Assembly: GCA_030429955.1 (NCBI GenBank)
Contig: JAUIGO010000001.1
Coordinates: 62,001 to 126,000, forward strand
Length of the DNA stretch: 64,000 nt
Reading direction: 5' to 3'
Origin: Bacteroidia bacterium
Lineage (GTDB): Bacteria > Bacteroidota > Bacteroidia > Flavobacteriales > Flavobacteriaceae
Below the pieces are notes generated by a model. It worked only from the letters and a program-made list of their open reading frames with translations. It did not search any database and was not told the origin of the DNA. Of the stretch, positions 36,519 through 45,673 are shown in pieces. The stretch's first letter is position 1. Each line of letters begins with the position of its first letter. The position numbers were made by a program, and so were the translations under genes.

Positions 36519-38162
36519 TTATTGGTAAACCCAAACACCACCCATTTTTATAACTGCGAAGTCTTCTGTGGTATTGCTACCATTATAAACATCAATAGTA
36601 ACAATATATTTTTGTTCTTCCTCTGCAGACGGATCAACTATATCAAGCACCACATTTATTGCATCAAGCACCATTGGATCTGTCCACTCGGCTGCATTCC
36701 CTGGTCTTCTATCCATATTTCCATAGTTGTCCATACTTGTTGTTGCTGCTGGATAATCAGCAGCTAAAGCTGAAACTATGGCAGCATAATCAGAATCGCT
36801 CATTGTGTATCTAATTGTATTATCCGGAACCCAAACACCATCTTCAAAGCCAAACTGTAACGTTGTTGAAATTGTTGATTCATGTCCTTTCCACTCACCT
36901 TCAGTTACAGTATATAAGTTACCTCTTCTTTGTGCACCACTAGAACTTGAATAATAATCATAAATAACAAAAAGTTCTTCTTCTTCTTGACCGTAAGGGA
37001 AATTTAGGCTCAAAAATGTAGGCAAATAATTATTTGGAGATATTGAACTACTAAAGTTATCGTATTGACCTGGTTGACCAGATCCTTCACCCATAGAATC
37101 AAAATCAGCAGAACTTAAATAATAAACACCTTCAATTGCTTCCCAGCTTCCTCCAGAGTAGATAAAGTATTCTCCTTTAGAGTTTGTTTCTCCTGTAGCA
37201 CCAAGGGTTTTAATGGCCATGTTAGAAATTCTCCATCTGCCAGCATCTGTATCAGTAGATTCATATTTGAACGCTACGTTGATTATTTGACCGTCATAAG
37301 CCGAAAAATCATAATCCTCAGAAGGATCCAAAGTATCAACACCTGGAGGAGTTGCTAATGTAATTTCATCCCAAGTTGCAGCTCCTGTATCACCTGTATA
37401 ATCAGTAGAAACCAATATTTTAAGTAAAGATGCATCTGTTGCATATTTAAGAGCATGAGTTATTTGGAATTTAAGATTATTTTCTCCTGTCAAATCGATT
37501 GAAGGAGATACTAACCATTCAACGTTAGCAAATTGACCACCAAAAAATCCATTGCCTTGTACATATCCAGATTGAGAGGTCCAAGCGTCGTCTGACCCTG
37601 ATTCTTCTACAATTGACCAGCCTTCGAAGCTGCCAGCAAAGTTATAATCAACAATATTTGCCAAACCAACTACTGGATTTTCAAAATATTGCTTGTATTT
37701 TGCTAAAACTATTTGCCCTTCTGTTGGGCTAGCTACTTGAGTATTTAATATTGCAGGAATTGCATTTGTTGCATTAACATTTGGATAAAAACCAAACGCA
37801 TCACTACCAGCAGTTGCATAATCGGAATTTGTAAATTCATAAATGTCTGAACTTGTAAGATCACTAACTCCTTCTGCGTTTCCTATGTACAATTGGTATC
37901 CAACTAATACAGATGAGCCTTGTCCCCAAAAAGGATATTTATCAGCTAAAAAAGCTGGTAACAAAGCTTTTGCTTCTTCTATTGAATTAAAACTACCAAA
38001 TCCTAAATCTAATTCTTCATAATCATCACTAGTTAGTGTATAGGAATCAGAACCAACAATAGGGTCTGCTGATGAATCCAATCCATCATAAATGTCTTCC
38101 ATAGGGTTACAACCTACTAAGGTTATCCCTAAAATTGCTAAACAATAAATTATTCTTTTCAT
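36519..38162 (-). CDS. Lipoprotein with choice-of-anchor J domain (receptor partner)
   Basis: 547 residues with lipobox TLVGC (Cys18). The N-terminal part contains a repeat-like segment (YTLTSDDYEELDLGFGSFNSIEEAK) that is echoed near residue 470 (YTMSDSDYAAIVSALAADYP). A central choice-of-anchor J type beta sandwich (about 170-315: SFEGWSIVEESGSDDAWT, WLVSPSIDLTG, RWRISNMAIKTLG) is clear. It follows the TonB receptor at 38175 by 12 nt, so it is its surface partner. The arrangement matches the 30573/31981 pair, but no DUF5689 domain is seen. Confidence 0.85.
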   Translation of the reverse strand: MKRIIYCLAILGITLVGCNPMEDIYDGLDSSADPIVGSDSYTLTSDDYEELDLGFGSFNSIEEAKALLPAFLADKYPFWGQGSSVLVGYQLYIGNAEGVSDLTSSDIYEFTNSDYATAGSDAFGFYPNVNATNAIPAILNTQVASPTEGQIVLAKYKQYFENPVVGLANIVDYNFAGSFEGWSIVEESGSDDAWTSQSGYVQGNGFFGGQFANVEWLVSPSIDLTGENNLKFQITHALKYATDASLLKILVSTDYTGDTGAATWDEITLATPPGVDTLDPSEDYDFSAYDGQIINVAFKYESTDTDAGRWRISNMAIKTLGATGETNSKGEYFIYSGGSWEAIEGVYYLSSADFDSMGEGSGQPGQYDNFSSSISPNNYLPTFLSLNFPYGQEEEELFVIYDYYSSSSGAQRRGNLYTVTEGEWKGHESTISTTLQFGFEDGVWVPDNTIRYTMSDSDYAAIVSALAADYPAATTSMDNYGNMDRRPGNAAEWTDPMVLDAINVVLDIVDPSAEEEQKYIVTIDVYNGSNTTEDFAVIKMGGVWVYQ

Positions 38163-38174
38163 TTTAACTATTTT

Positions 38175-40712
38175 TTAAAAATTAACTTTTAATCCTACAC
38201 TATATGTTCTGCCTGGACCAAAATATACTTGAGCGGTTGATGCAGTTCCATCTAAATCATTAGCGTCTGAAACATATTCTGTATTGAATGCATTATTTAC
38301 CTTACCAATTAGAGTTGTTTCAAATGAACCCATATTAAATGAATGTCTTAAACCAATATCAAATATACCAAAATCAGGAAGTTTCCAAACATCTGGCAAA
38401 TCATTGCTTCCTCTGTTTGTTACATCATAAGAAGCGTAGTTGTCTCCTGCGAAGTTATAATCTATATAGATATTGGATTTTTGAGCTAATTGATAATCTG
38501 CACCTATAGCAAATGTAGTTTGCGCTGCATCACCTACTTTTATACCATCAGCAAAAACTTCAATTGGATCTCCAACTTGTTCGCCTGCCTGATCTCTTAC
38601 TAATGCAGATACATTACTTTTCCATTGCCAATCTCCTAAAGACGCCATACCTGTAAGCGTTAAATTATCAGTTGCTTTATATCTAAAATCAACTTCAATA
38701 CCTTGGTGTAATGCATCTATACCTAAAAGGTTGTAAAAGAATATGTCATCTCCAGTTGGAATTGAACCAGCATAAGTTTTATCTAACCATTTTGTATAAT
38801 ATACATTCACATTAGCGCTTAACTTTTCACTTCGGTAGCCATATCCTAATTCTGCACTAAATACTTTTTCGTTTTCAGCTTCTTTATTGGCATCTATTCC
38901 ATCTTCATCTAAAAATACAGCATCTAAAAATGGAGCTTTAGAGAAATATCCTACATTAACAAATAAATTGTTGTTAGTATCTAAATTGTAGTTACCACCA
39001 CCTTTAATACCAAAACCTGCAAAGTTCACTTTATCTGATTCTCTGCTACCAACTATTTCACTATTCATATATTCTTTTTGTTGGTATGTAGTGTTAGAAA
39101 TATCGCCCGCAACAAACAAGTTTAATTTTTCATTGACTTGGTATTCTGCCTGACCAAAAAGCCCATATCTTACAACAATACCATCATAGTCTTTGTTATA
39201 ACGATCACCAACCGTTAGCGGTTTTCCAAAAGCAAAAGTATCTGTTTCATTGTCTAAGAAAAATTGACCTCCTAGCAAATCATCTACTTGATACCAGTGA
39301 GAGCCAATATAATAACGACCATCAAAACCACCAGATATTGTTAATTTGTCATTTATTGTGTTCTTATATGTAGACAATATACCATACCACTCATGAGAGT
39401 TTCTAGAAGATGATATAATATCACTTGAACCATTAACTCCATTGGCTTGGTTTTCTGCTACAATCTTGTCAAAATCTATTGGTTGTAATCCTGAAGTGCC
39501 AATTCTATAATCTGCAGATCCAATTTTAGAACCTTCGTCTCTTCTTCCTCCACCTGAGCCAAATGAAGCATATAATGCTGTTGATAAAGCAGAACTATCA
39601 TTTATATTCCATAAATGATTTATAGACATTTGAGGTTTGTGATAAAAGTTGAATGATTGGTGATACACTTCACCATTTTTATAACCCCAATCTTTATTAG
39701 CTTTTTGCGGTCCAGAATCAGTTTCTTTAAGCTCTGTAATAGTTGAACGGTTAAAACGCTGACCATGTTCTTGTTGTGCTCCAAATGCCGTAAATGATAA
39801 TCTATGAGCATCACTTAACTGTTGAGATAAACTAAGAAAGTAATTGTAACCTGAAAACTCTGTTCCGTCTACATAACCATCACCGGAAATTTTTGAGGCA
39901 CTAACTGTTGCTGCAAAACCTTTATCGTTTAAACCTGTTGAATAGGTCATTCCGTATTTTAAATAACCATCATTAGCAATGCTTGTCATAACATTGCCAC
40001 CTTGAACAGCATCAGTTGTTTTAGTTATGATGTTTATTGTACCACCTACTGAAGATACAGCTACTTTAGAAGCTCCCAATCCTCTTTGAACTTGCATAGT
40101 AGATGTCACGTCTCCTAAACCTGCCCAGTTACTCCAATATACGCGACCATTTTCCATATCGTTTACTGGAACACCATTAATCATTACAGCAATATTGTTT
40201 GAGTCAAACCCTCTAAGGTTTACTCTTCCATCTCCGTAACCACCACCTGCTCTAGTTGCATAAACGCCTGGTGTAGATTTTAAAATTTCAGGAAATTCCT
40301 GAGTACTTAATTTTAAAGCAATATCTTCAGATTTAATTGTAGAAACCGCTACTGGTGTTTTTCTATCAACCGCTACAGAAGCAACAATCATTATTTCGTC
40401 TAAACCTACTTCGCTAGATTTTAATGTAATAGTTCCTAAATCTGTATCTCCATTAAAAGCTAAAGTTTGACTAATATAGCCTATGTAAGAGATAACTATT
40501 TCACCAGAAGCTAAGTCTGTTGTAAGTGTGAATTTACCATCGAAATCAGCAATTGCTCCTTTTGTAGTTCCTTTAACCACAATATTCGCTCCAAAAAGTG
40601 GAGCATTCAGTTCAGAATCCATAATGGTACCTGTAACTGTGCTTTGCGCTAAAACTGAGGTTGAAAAAACCATTGCTAGAGCAACAAATAAAAATTGAGT
40701 GATTTTTTTCAT
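38175..40712 (-). CDS. TonB-dependent receptor, second copy of the subfamily
   Basis: 845 residues with signal peptide MKKITQFLFVALAMVFSTSVLAQ. A CarboxypepD_reg domain (about 25-110: GTIMDSELNAPLFGANIVVKG) precedes the plug (about 120-235: EILKSTPGVYATRAGGGYGDG, VNLRGFDSNNIAVMINGVPV, VYWSNWAGLGDVTSTMQVQRG) and a barrel ending YSVGLKVNF. The motif WSNWAGLGDV and NHLWNIND are shared with the receptor at 31981. It forms an operon with the lipoprotein at 36519. The substrate is unknown. Confidence 0.93.
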   Translation of the reverse strand: MKKITQFLFVALAMVFSTSVLAQSTVTGTIMDSELNAPLFGANIVVKGTTKGAIADFDGKFTLTTDLASGEIVISYIGYISQTLAFNGDTDLGTITLKSSEVGLDEIMIVASVAVDRKTPVAVSTIKSEDIALKLSTQEFPEILKSTPGVYATRAGGGYGDGRVNLRGFDSNNIAVMINGVPVNDMENGRVYWSNWAGLGDVTSTMQVQRGLGASKVAVSSVGGTINIITKTTDAVQGGNVMTSIANDGYLKYGMTYSTGLNDKGFAATVSASKISGDGYVDGTEFSGYNYFLSLSQQLSDAHRLSFTAFGAQQEHGQRFNRSTITELKETDSGPQKANKDWGYKNGEVYHQSFNFYHKPQMSINHLWNINDSSALSTALYASFGSGGGRRDEGSKIGSADYRIGTSGLQPIDFDKIVAENQANGVNGSSDIISSSRNSHEWYGILSTYKNTINDKLTISGGFDGRYYIGSHWYQVDDLLGGQFFLDNETDTFAFGKPLTVGDRYNKDYDGIVVRYGLFGQAEYQVNEKLNLFVAGDISNTTYQQKEYMNSEIVGSRESDKVNFAGFGIKGGGNYNLDTNNNLFVNVGYFSKAPFLDAVFLDEDGIDANKEAENEKVFSAELGYGYRSEKLSANVNVYYTKWLDKTYAGSIPTGDDIFFYNLLGIDALHQGIEVDFRYKATDNLTLTGMASLGDWQWKSNVSALVRDQAGEQVGDPIEVFADGIKVGDAAQTTFAIGADYQLAQKSNIYIDYNFAGDNYASYDVTNRGSNDLPDVWKLPDFGIFDIGLRHSFNMGSFETTLIGKVNNAFNTEYVSDANDLDGTASTAQVYFGPGRTYSVGLKVNF

Positions 40713-40747
40713 ATTCTGAAAAGTTAAAATTGGTTTTTAATTTTCGG

Positions 40748-40755
40748 CAAAATTA
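40748..40755 (-). promoter_or_regulatory. -7 box for the second TonB receptor operon
   Basis: The minus-strand TAATTTTG matches TAnnTTTG, 35 nt before the ATG at 40712. The rest of the 175-nt gap to pgi shows nothing recognisable. Confidence 0.45.
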
Positions 40756-40887
40756 GTTATAATTATTGAAACATTATTAACTTATCATTAACAAATTAAC
40801 ACGTTTTTGCGAAGCGTTTGTTATAGTTGTTTAAAAAAAGCCTGAACCTATTATTAATAAGGGGATTGAAAGAAATAAGTAACGAAA

Positions 40888-42480
40888 TTAATCGAGGCTT
40901 TTGTAGTAGTTTATTAATCTGACTGTTGATGAATCATGATCTTCTTTTTTTGAATTATTTAATTCCTGAAGAATGTTTCCTGCTAATTCTTTGCCTAACT
41001 CAACACCAAACTGGTCATAGCTGAATATATTCCAGATAATTCCTTGTACAAAAAGTTTATGCTCATAAAGAGCTACAAGCTTCCCTAAACTTTCTGGTGT
41101 TAACTTCTTAATTAATATAGTATTTGTAGGTCTGTTACCTTCAAAAGCTTTATAGGGTTTCGATTGTTTTTTTGTTTTGCCGTTCATTAAAGCTTCTGTT
41201 TGTGCAAAAAAGTTTGACATTAATTTATCTTGGTGTTCTGTATTGCCATAAAGTGATTTTGCAAATCCAATAAAATCTGTAGGAACTGTTTTTGTGCCTT
41301 GATGCATCAATTGAAAAAATGCGTGTTGAGCATTGGTTCCTGGCTCACCCCAAACAATTGTGCCAGTTTGGTAGTCAATACTTTCTCCATTTCTGTCAAC
41401 GTTTTTACCATTACTTTCCATAATGGCTTGTTGCAAATAGGCTGGAAACCGATTTAGGTATTGTGAATAAGGGACAACCGCTTCGGTTTCAAACTCAAAA
41501 AAGTTGTTGTACCAAATACTTAAACAAGCCATAATCATTGCAATGTTTTTGTCAAAAGGGTTATTTTTAAAATGCTCATCCATTTTGTGAGCTCCTTCTA
41601 GAAGGCTTTCAAAATTTGAATATCCAACAGAAAGACTAATACTTAAACCTACTGCACTCCATAAAGAAAAACGTCCGCCAACCCAATTCCACATAGGAAA
41701 AATGTTGGATTCATCAATCCCGAATGCTTTAACTTTTTCAATATTGCTAGAGACTGCCACAAAGTGTTTTGAGACCGCTGCTTTAGGTAGGTTTTGTAAA
41801 AGCCATTGCCTTATTGTTGTAGCATTTGTTAAGGTTTCTTGAGTTGCAAATGATTTGGATACAATAATGAATAAGGTTGTTTCTGGATTTAGGTTCTTGA
41901 TGACTTCATTTACGTGATCTCCATCAATATTGCTTACAAAATGTGTATTTAAATGATTTTTATAGAACTGTAATGCTTCAACAATCATTGATGGGCCAAG
42001 GTCAGAACCACCAATACCAATATTTACAATATCTGTAAAACTTTTTCCTGTATAGCCTTTTCTATTTCCGTTTATTATATCATTGGTAAAGCTTTCCATT
42101 TTAGCTTTTACAATGTTTATTTCAGAAACTATATTTTTTCCATCGATTATTAATTCAGAATTTTGTGGAAGTCTTAATGCTGTGTGCAGAACTGCACGAT
42201 TTTCGGTTTGATTAATTGTGTCACCTGAAAAGTATTTAGAAATGGCGTCTTTTAAATCGATCTCCTCAGTTAGCTCCTTTAGAAGTTTAACAGTTTCTGA
42301 GTTGATTCTGTTTTTGGAATAATCAAAATAGAAGTCTTCCCATTTAATAGTAAAACGGTCTGCTCTATTTTTGTCTTCGTCAAACCATTGTTTTAAATGG
42401 CAATTTTTTATATCATTAAAATGAGATGAAAGCTTTTTCCAAGCTTTAGTTTGCGTAGGATTAATGGTTTTTAATGGCAT
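40888..42480 (-). CDS. pgi: Glucose-6-phosphate isomerase
   Basis: 530 residues. It interconverts glucose-6-phosphate and fructose-6-phosphate in glycolysis and gluconeogenesis. Signatures are IGIGGSDLGPSM, ISKSFATQETLTNA-like (VSKSFATQETLTNA), and VVWGEPGTNAQHAFFQLMHQG-like (IVWGEPGTNAQHAFFQL). It directly abuts the M23 peptidase gene (stop at 42481), so the two share an operon without obvious functional link. Full length. Confidence 0.96.
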   Translation of the reverse strand: MPLKTINPTQTKAWKKLSSHFNDIKNCHLKQWFDEDKNRADRFTIKWEDFYFDYSKNRINSETVKLLKELTEEIDLKDAISKYFSGDTINQTENRAVLHTALRLPQNSELIIDGKNIVSEINIVKAKMESFTNDIINGNRKGYTGKSFTDIVNIGIGGSDLGPSMIVEALQFYKNHLNTHFVSNIDGDHVNEVIKNLNPETTLFIIVSKSFATQETLTNATTIRQWLLQNLPKAAVSKHFVAVSSNIEKVKAFGIDESNIFPMWNWVGGRFSLWSAVGLSISLSVGYSNFESLLEGAHKMDEHFKNNPFDKNIAMIMACLSIWYNNFFEFETEAVVPYSQYLNRFPAYLQQAIMESNGKNVDRNGESIDYQTGTIVWGEPGTNAQHAFFQLMHQGTKTVPTDFIGFAKSLYGNTEHQDKLMSNFFAQTEALMNGKTKKQSKPYKAFEGNRPTNTILIKKLTPESLGKLVALYEHKLFVQGIIWNIFSYDQFGVELGKELAGNILQELNNSKKEDHDSSTVRLINYYKSLD

Positions 42481-43782
42481 TTAATCACGTTGAGTTACTA
42501 AATCTCCAGCAATGACTTCAAGAGGTTCATTTTCTACAAATGGAATATTATCCAACTGCATTTTGATGGGTTCTATAAAATCTAAATATTTAACTTTCAG
42601 ATCTTCAGATATTGGTTCAGCTTCTGGTAATTTTTCTTTGAAAGGGTCTACTTGCTGTCCGTTTTTCCAGAAACGATAACATACATGTGGACCACCTGTA
42701 TTTCCTGTCATTCCTACATATCCAATGACATCCCCTTGTTTTACAAACTGACCTACCTTAACAGCACGTCTGCTCATGTGTAAATATTGTGTGCTATAAG
42801 TGGCATTATGCCTTATTTTTACATACTTACCATTACCTCCTTTTTGGGTTGACTCTGTAACAGTTCCATTGGCTGTGGCTAAAATAGGAGTGCCAATATT
42901 CGCTGCAAAATCAGTGCCTTTATGAGGTCTTACTTTATTGCCATAATAGGCTATTCTTCGCTTTAGATTATACCTTGAAGATACACGACTGAATTGAACA
43001 GGCGCTTTTAAAAAGGCTCTTCTTAAGTTTTTGGCATCTTCGTTAAAATAATCAACAATGCCTTTTATGGTGTCAGTTTTAAATCTGAATGCATAAAAAG
43101 GTTCGCTTTTATGCTCAAAATAAGCTGCTTTTACGGTGTGTACTCCTGCATAAATACTATCATCAATATATTTGTCTGTGTACATCACTTTAAACCTATC
43201 ACCAGTTTGAAGTCTGTTAAAATCTATAGTCCAAGCGTATATGTTATCAGCCATTTTATTAACTAAAACTTGGCTTAACCCTTGTTCGTCCAATAGTTGA
43301 GATATACTAGAACCTTGAGCTATAGTTCCTGTAGCTACTTTTTCGACATACTTAATAGGCTTTTTCTTTGAATAAGCATGAATAGAATCTTTAAAATCAA
43401 TCACTACATACTCTTCAACATTAGGCTGATAAATAAAGGATTGTGGTAATTGTAATGAATCCTTTGAGCAAAGTATTGTATAAGGTTTTCCTGGGTGAAG
43501 CTTTGCAATATTAAAGCTGTCCTTTATTTTTTCAACGATATTGTAAATTTGAGGGTAGCCTATTTTGTTTCGTTCCATGATCTGACCAAAACTATCTCCT
43601 GATTTGATAGTGTCCCTTACTACAACATAGTCGTTAAGATTATATCCAAATTCAAATTTTTCAATTATAGGTTCGGCTTCAACCAAACTATTTATTGGAA
43701 TTTCGTTTGCGGTTTTGTCTGATTTACAAGATTGTATAACACAAATAAGTGCTGCTATTAATACAATTTTTATGGGTTTCAT
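42481..43782 (-). CDS. M23 family metallopeptidase lipoprotein
   Basis: 433 residues with lipobox VIQSC (Cys19), so a lipid-anchored periplasmic protein. Residues about 50-210 hold two OapA/LysM-like segments (RDTIKSGDSFGQIMERN, TGTIAQGSSISQLLDEQG) resembling the MepM/NlpD layout. The M23 domain (about 270-385) has the zinc ligands in RPHKGTDFAA (His, Asp) and GGPHVCYRFW (His), with TQYLHMS. All ligands are present, so an active peptidoglycan endopeptidase is likely. It lies 29 nt after kynA. Confidence 0.92.
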   Translation of the reverse strand: MKPIKIVLIAALICVIQSCKSDKTANEIPINSLVEAEPIIEKFEFGYNLNDYVVVRDTIKSGDSFGQIMERNKIGYPQIYNIVEKIKDSFNIAKLHPGKPYTILCSKDSLQLPQSFIYQPNVEEYVVIDFKDSIHAYSKKKPIKYVEKVATGTIAQGSSISQLLDEQGLSQVLVNKMADNIYAWTIDFNRLQTGDRFKVMYTDKYIDDSIYAGVHTVKAAYFEHKSEPFYAFRFKTDTIKGIVDYFNEDAKNLRRAFLKAPVQFSRVSSRYNLKRRIAYYGNKVRPHKGTDFAANIGTPILATANGTVTESTQKGGNGKYVKIRHNATYSTQYLHMSRRAVKVGQFVKQGDVIGYVGMTGNTGGPHVCYRFWKNGQQVDPFKEKLPEAEPISEDLKVKYLDFIEPIKMQLDNIPFVENEPLEVIAGDLVTQRD

Positions 43783-43811
43783 GGTTTAGTTGTTTTCAGT
43801 CGTTTTAGATG

Positions 43812-44738
43812 TTATTGTCCCCAATTATTTATTTCTTCTTCACTCCAAAGTTCTGGAAAAAATATTCGTTTTTGATATTTAGGGTGCATATATTTTTGCC
43901 AATCACTTCCTCCTGTTGCTTCACCATCTCCATCTTTACCTAAAATATAATGCTTGGCTGTGTTGTAATGTGCCATTACCCAAGTTATATTTACTGTATG
44001 GTCATAGTGCCTCATAGCAGCTACTAAATTCTCGTTTTCCTGATCTTTTTTAGGCAACTCTTTAAACCTTGACCACAAATTTTTTGTGTTATAGATTTTC
44101 ATAAAAGTAATGAATTCCTCTTTATAACGATTCTCAAAATTGGTCAACAAGGATGATTTCTTGCCTGTTTTATAGTCTTTCCCTGCTGCTTGCCAATACA
44201 AATGCTCGAGCGCGTGCTCAAAGGGTGTGTTTCTGTCTATGGTTTTTCTGAATCTGTTATCAATAAGATTTATGAGTTCTGTAGAGGCAAACTCTATCAG
44301 TCTGTACTGTGCACTCTGGAATCCACTAGCTGGTGTTAAAGTGTGCCTGAACTTGCCATACTGCTTTGGATCCATACCTTCACGCATGATGTTAAATGAC
44401 GTGGTAAGCATATCAAAATAACGACTTATTCGCATGAGCTTTTCCTTAAAGAAAGTAACATTGAGATCTTTTTTATTTGCAACTTGAGAAATTTCCCAAA
44501 GAATCATTTTAAAAATAAGCTCGTTTATTTGATGATAGGCAATAAAAACCATCTCATCAGGAAACGTAGTGCGTTGAATTTGTAAGCTTAATAAAGCATC
44601 TGTATGAATATAATCCCAGTAGGTGATAGATTTTCCGTAAAGCAGTCCTTCTAAATAGTTTTCGGTGTCTTCACTTTGAGCGTCGTACTTGGCTTTAAGT
44701 TTTTCTAAAATCTCGTCGTAATTGGGTTCTGTAGTCAT
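43812..44738 (-). CDS. kynA: Tryptophan 2,3-dioxygenase family protein
   Basis: 308 residues, haem enzyme that opens the indole ring of tryptophan to N-formylkynurenine. It has the family signatures FIAYHQINELIFKM (residues 65-78), SGFQSAQYRLIE and VMAHYNTAKHYILGKDGDGEATGGS. The likely haem ligand is His257 and the substrate Arg region is in GFQSAQYR. It lies within a set of aromatic degradation genes (hppD, hmgA). No other kynurenine-pathway gene is in the window. Bacteroidota annotations often name it TDO. Confidence 0.9.
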   Translation of the reverse strand: MTTEPNYDEILEKLKAKYDAQSEDTENYLEGLLYGKSITYWDYIHTDALLSLQIQRTTFPDEMVFIAYHQINELIFKMILWEISQVANKKDLNVTFFKEKLMRISRYFDMLTTSFNIMREGMDPKQYGKFRHTLTPASGFQSAQYRLIEFASTELINLIDNRFRKTIDRNTPFEHALEHLYWQAAGKDYKTGKKSSLLTNFENRYKEEFITFMKIYNTKNLWSRFKELPKKDQENENLVAAMRHYDHTVNITWVMAHYNTAKHYILGKDGDGEATGGSDWQKYMHPKYQKRIFFPELWSEEEINNWGQ

Positions 44739-44747
44739 AATTACTAA

Positions 44748-45524
44748 TTAGAATTGTATTTCAAATTGATGTTTTAACCCTCTAAATGCTTCAAGATCGG
44801 CTCTTAGTGATCCAATTGCCAAATCAGCTTTAACTCTTAACGGGATCCTGTTTTTATCAGCACTTACCCAAAGGGTTAAACTTTCTTCTTCCTTAAAAAC
44901 GCGTCCTGCCATTACGTAAGGCCGAAACACTAAACATTCAACCTTGCCAAAAGCGGTTCGCAACGTTTCTTTTCCTAGGTATTTTATTTTAAAACCATAG
45001 TTTTCACCATCAAAAAACATATCTGTTCTTATTTCGTCATCAACTTTTAACTTGCTTACGTCTAGTTTGTTTCTCAAATAATAAAACGTAGATACCATAT
45101 CTTGAACATTTGGCTTGGTGTCAATTACCTTCCTGGTATTGTGCTTTATATTGTAAACATGAGCTTTGTTGTTTTTCTGGTCAAAATTTATTTCAATGTT
45201 TTTGGTATGACCTCCTTCATCAATGTCCCTGATAAAACGATAAGGAACAAGTTTTTCTTTATCAAAATAGCTTTCATAACGGTCTTTTACCTTAAAAAAC
45301 CAGCTAATAGCTCCTGTGGTTTTGCCTTTACCTACAACATGATATACTTGTTTGCCATCAATGACGTCTTCATTTACTTTTAAAGTGGCTTCTCCAGCCT
45401 TCATCCAACCACTATAACTCATCTTGAATTGAAACCATTCACCTTTTTCAAAAGCAGATTCTGTTTGAGCAAATGAGGCGTTACTCAAAACAAATGCTAA
45501 TACTATAAGTAGGGCTTTTTTCAT
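44748..45524 (-). CDS. DUF3108 domain protein, secreted
   Basis: 258 residues with signal peptide MKKALLIVLAFVLSNASFAQ. DUF3108 features are EWFQFKMSYSGWMKAGEATLKV at the start, RYESYFDKEKLVPYRFIRDI and YVMAGRVFKEEESLTLWVSADKNRIP. The family forms a beta-rich periplasmic domain of unknown function, sometimes linked to cell envelope processes. It shares orientation with kynA (9-nt gap), so they are probably co-transcribed. A 12-bp inverted repeat lies upstream. Confidence 0.86.
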   Translation of the reverse strand: MKKALLIVLAFVLSNASFAQTESAFEKGEWFQFKMSYSGWMKAGEATLKVNEDVIDGKQVYHVVGKGKTTGAISWFFKVKDRYESYFDKEKLVPYRFIRDIDEGGHTKNIEINFDQKNNKAHVYNIKHNTRKVIDTKPNVQDMVSTFYYLRNKLDVSKLKVDDEIRTDMFFDGENYGFKIKYLGKETLRTAFGKVECLVFRPYVMAGRVFKEEESLTLWVSADKNRIPLRVKADLAIGSLRADLEAFRGLKHQFEIQF

Positions 45525-45532
45525 AATTTTTT

Positions 45533-45595
45533 GTAATTGTAATTAAACTAACGTCATAGCTTAATTATTGTTATACTATTGAAAATTACAATTAC
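45533..45595. repeat. 12-bp inverted repeat upstream of the DUF3108 gene
   Basis: GTAATTGTAATT (45533-45544) and AATTACAATTAC (45584-45595) are exact reverse complements 39 nt apart, just upstream of the start at 45524. An operator or mRNA structure is possible; AT-rich chance is also possible. Confidence 0.5.
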
Positions 45596-45616
45596 TGTTC
45601 CAAAAGTAAAAAAACA

Positions 45617-45649
45617 AAAAACTCTAACGACATTATCGATAGAGTTTTT
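45617..45649 (-). terminator. Terminator of hppD
   Basis: 10-bp stem AAAAACTCTA (45617-45626) / TAGAGTTTTT (45640-45649) with a T run beyond it on the minus strand. It lies 24 nt beyond the hppD stop at 45674, separating hppD from the DUF3108/kynA operon. Confidence 0.65.
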
Positions 45650-45673
45650 AAGTGTTTTTTAGTTAAATATTTG

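Noticed and set aside
45102-45383. Plus-strand ORF of 93 codons with hydrophobic segments
   Set aside because: Antisense to the DUF3108 gene, without independent support.
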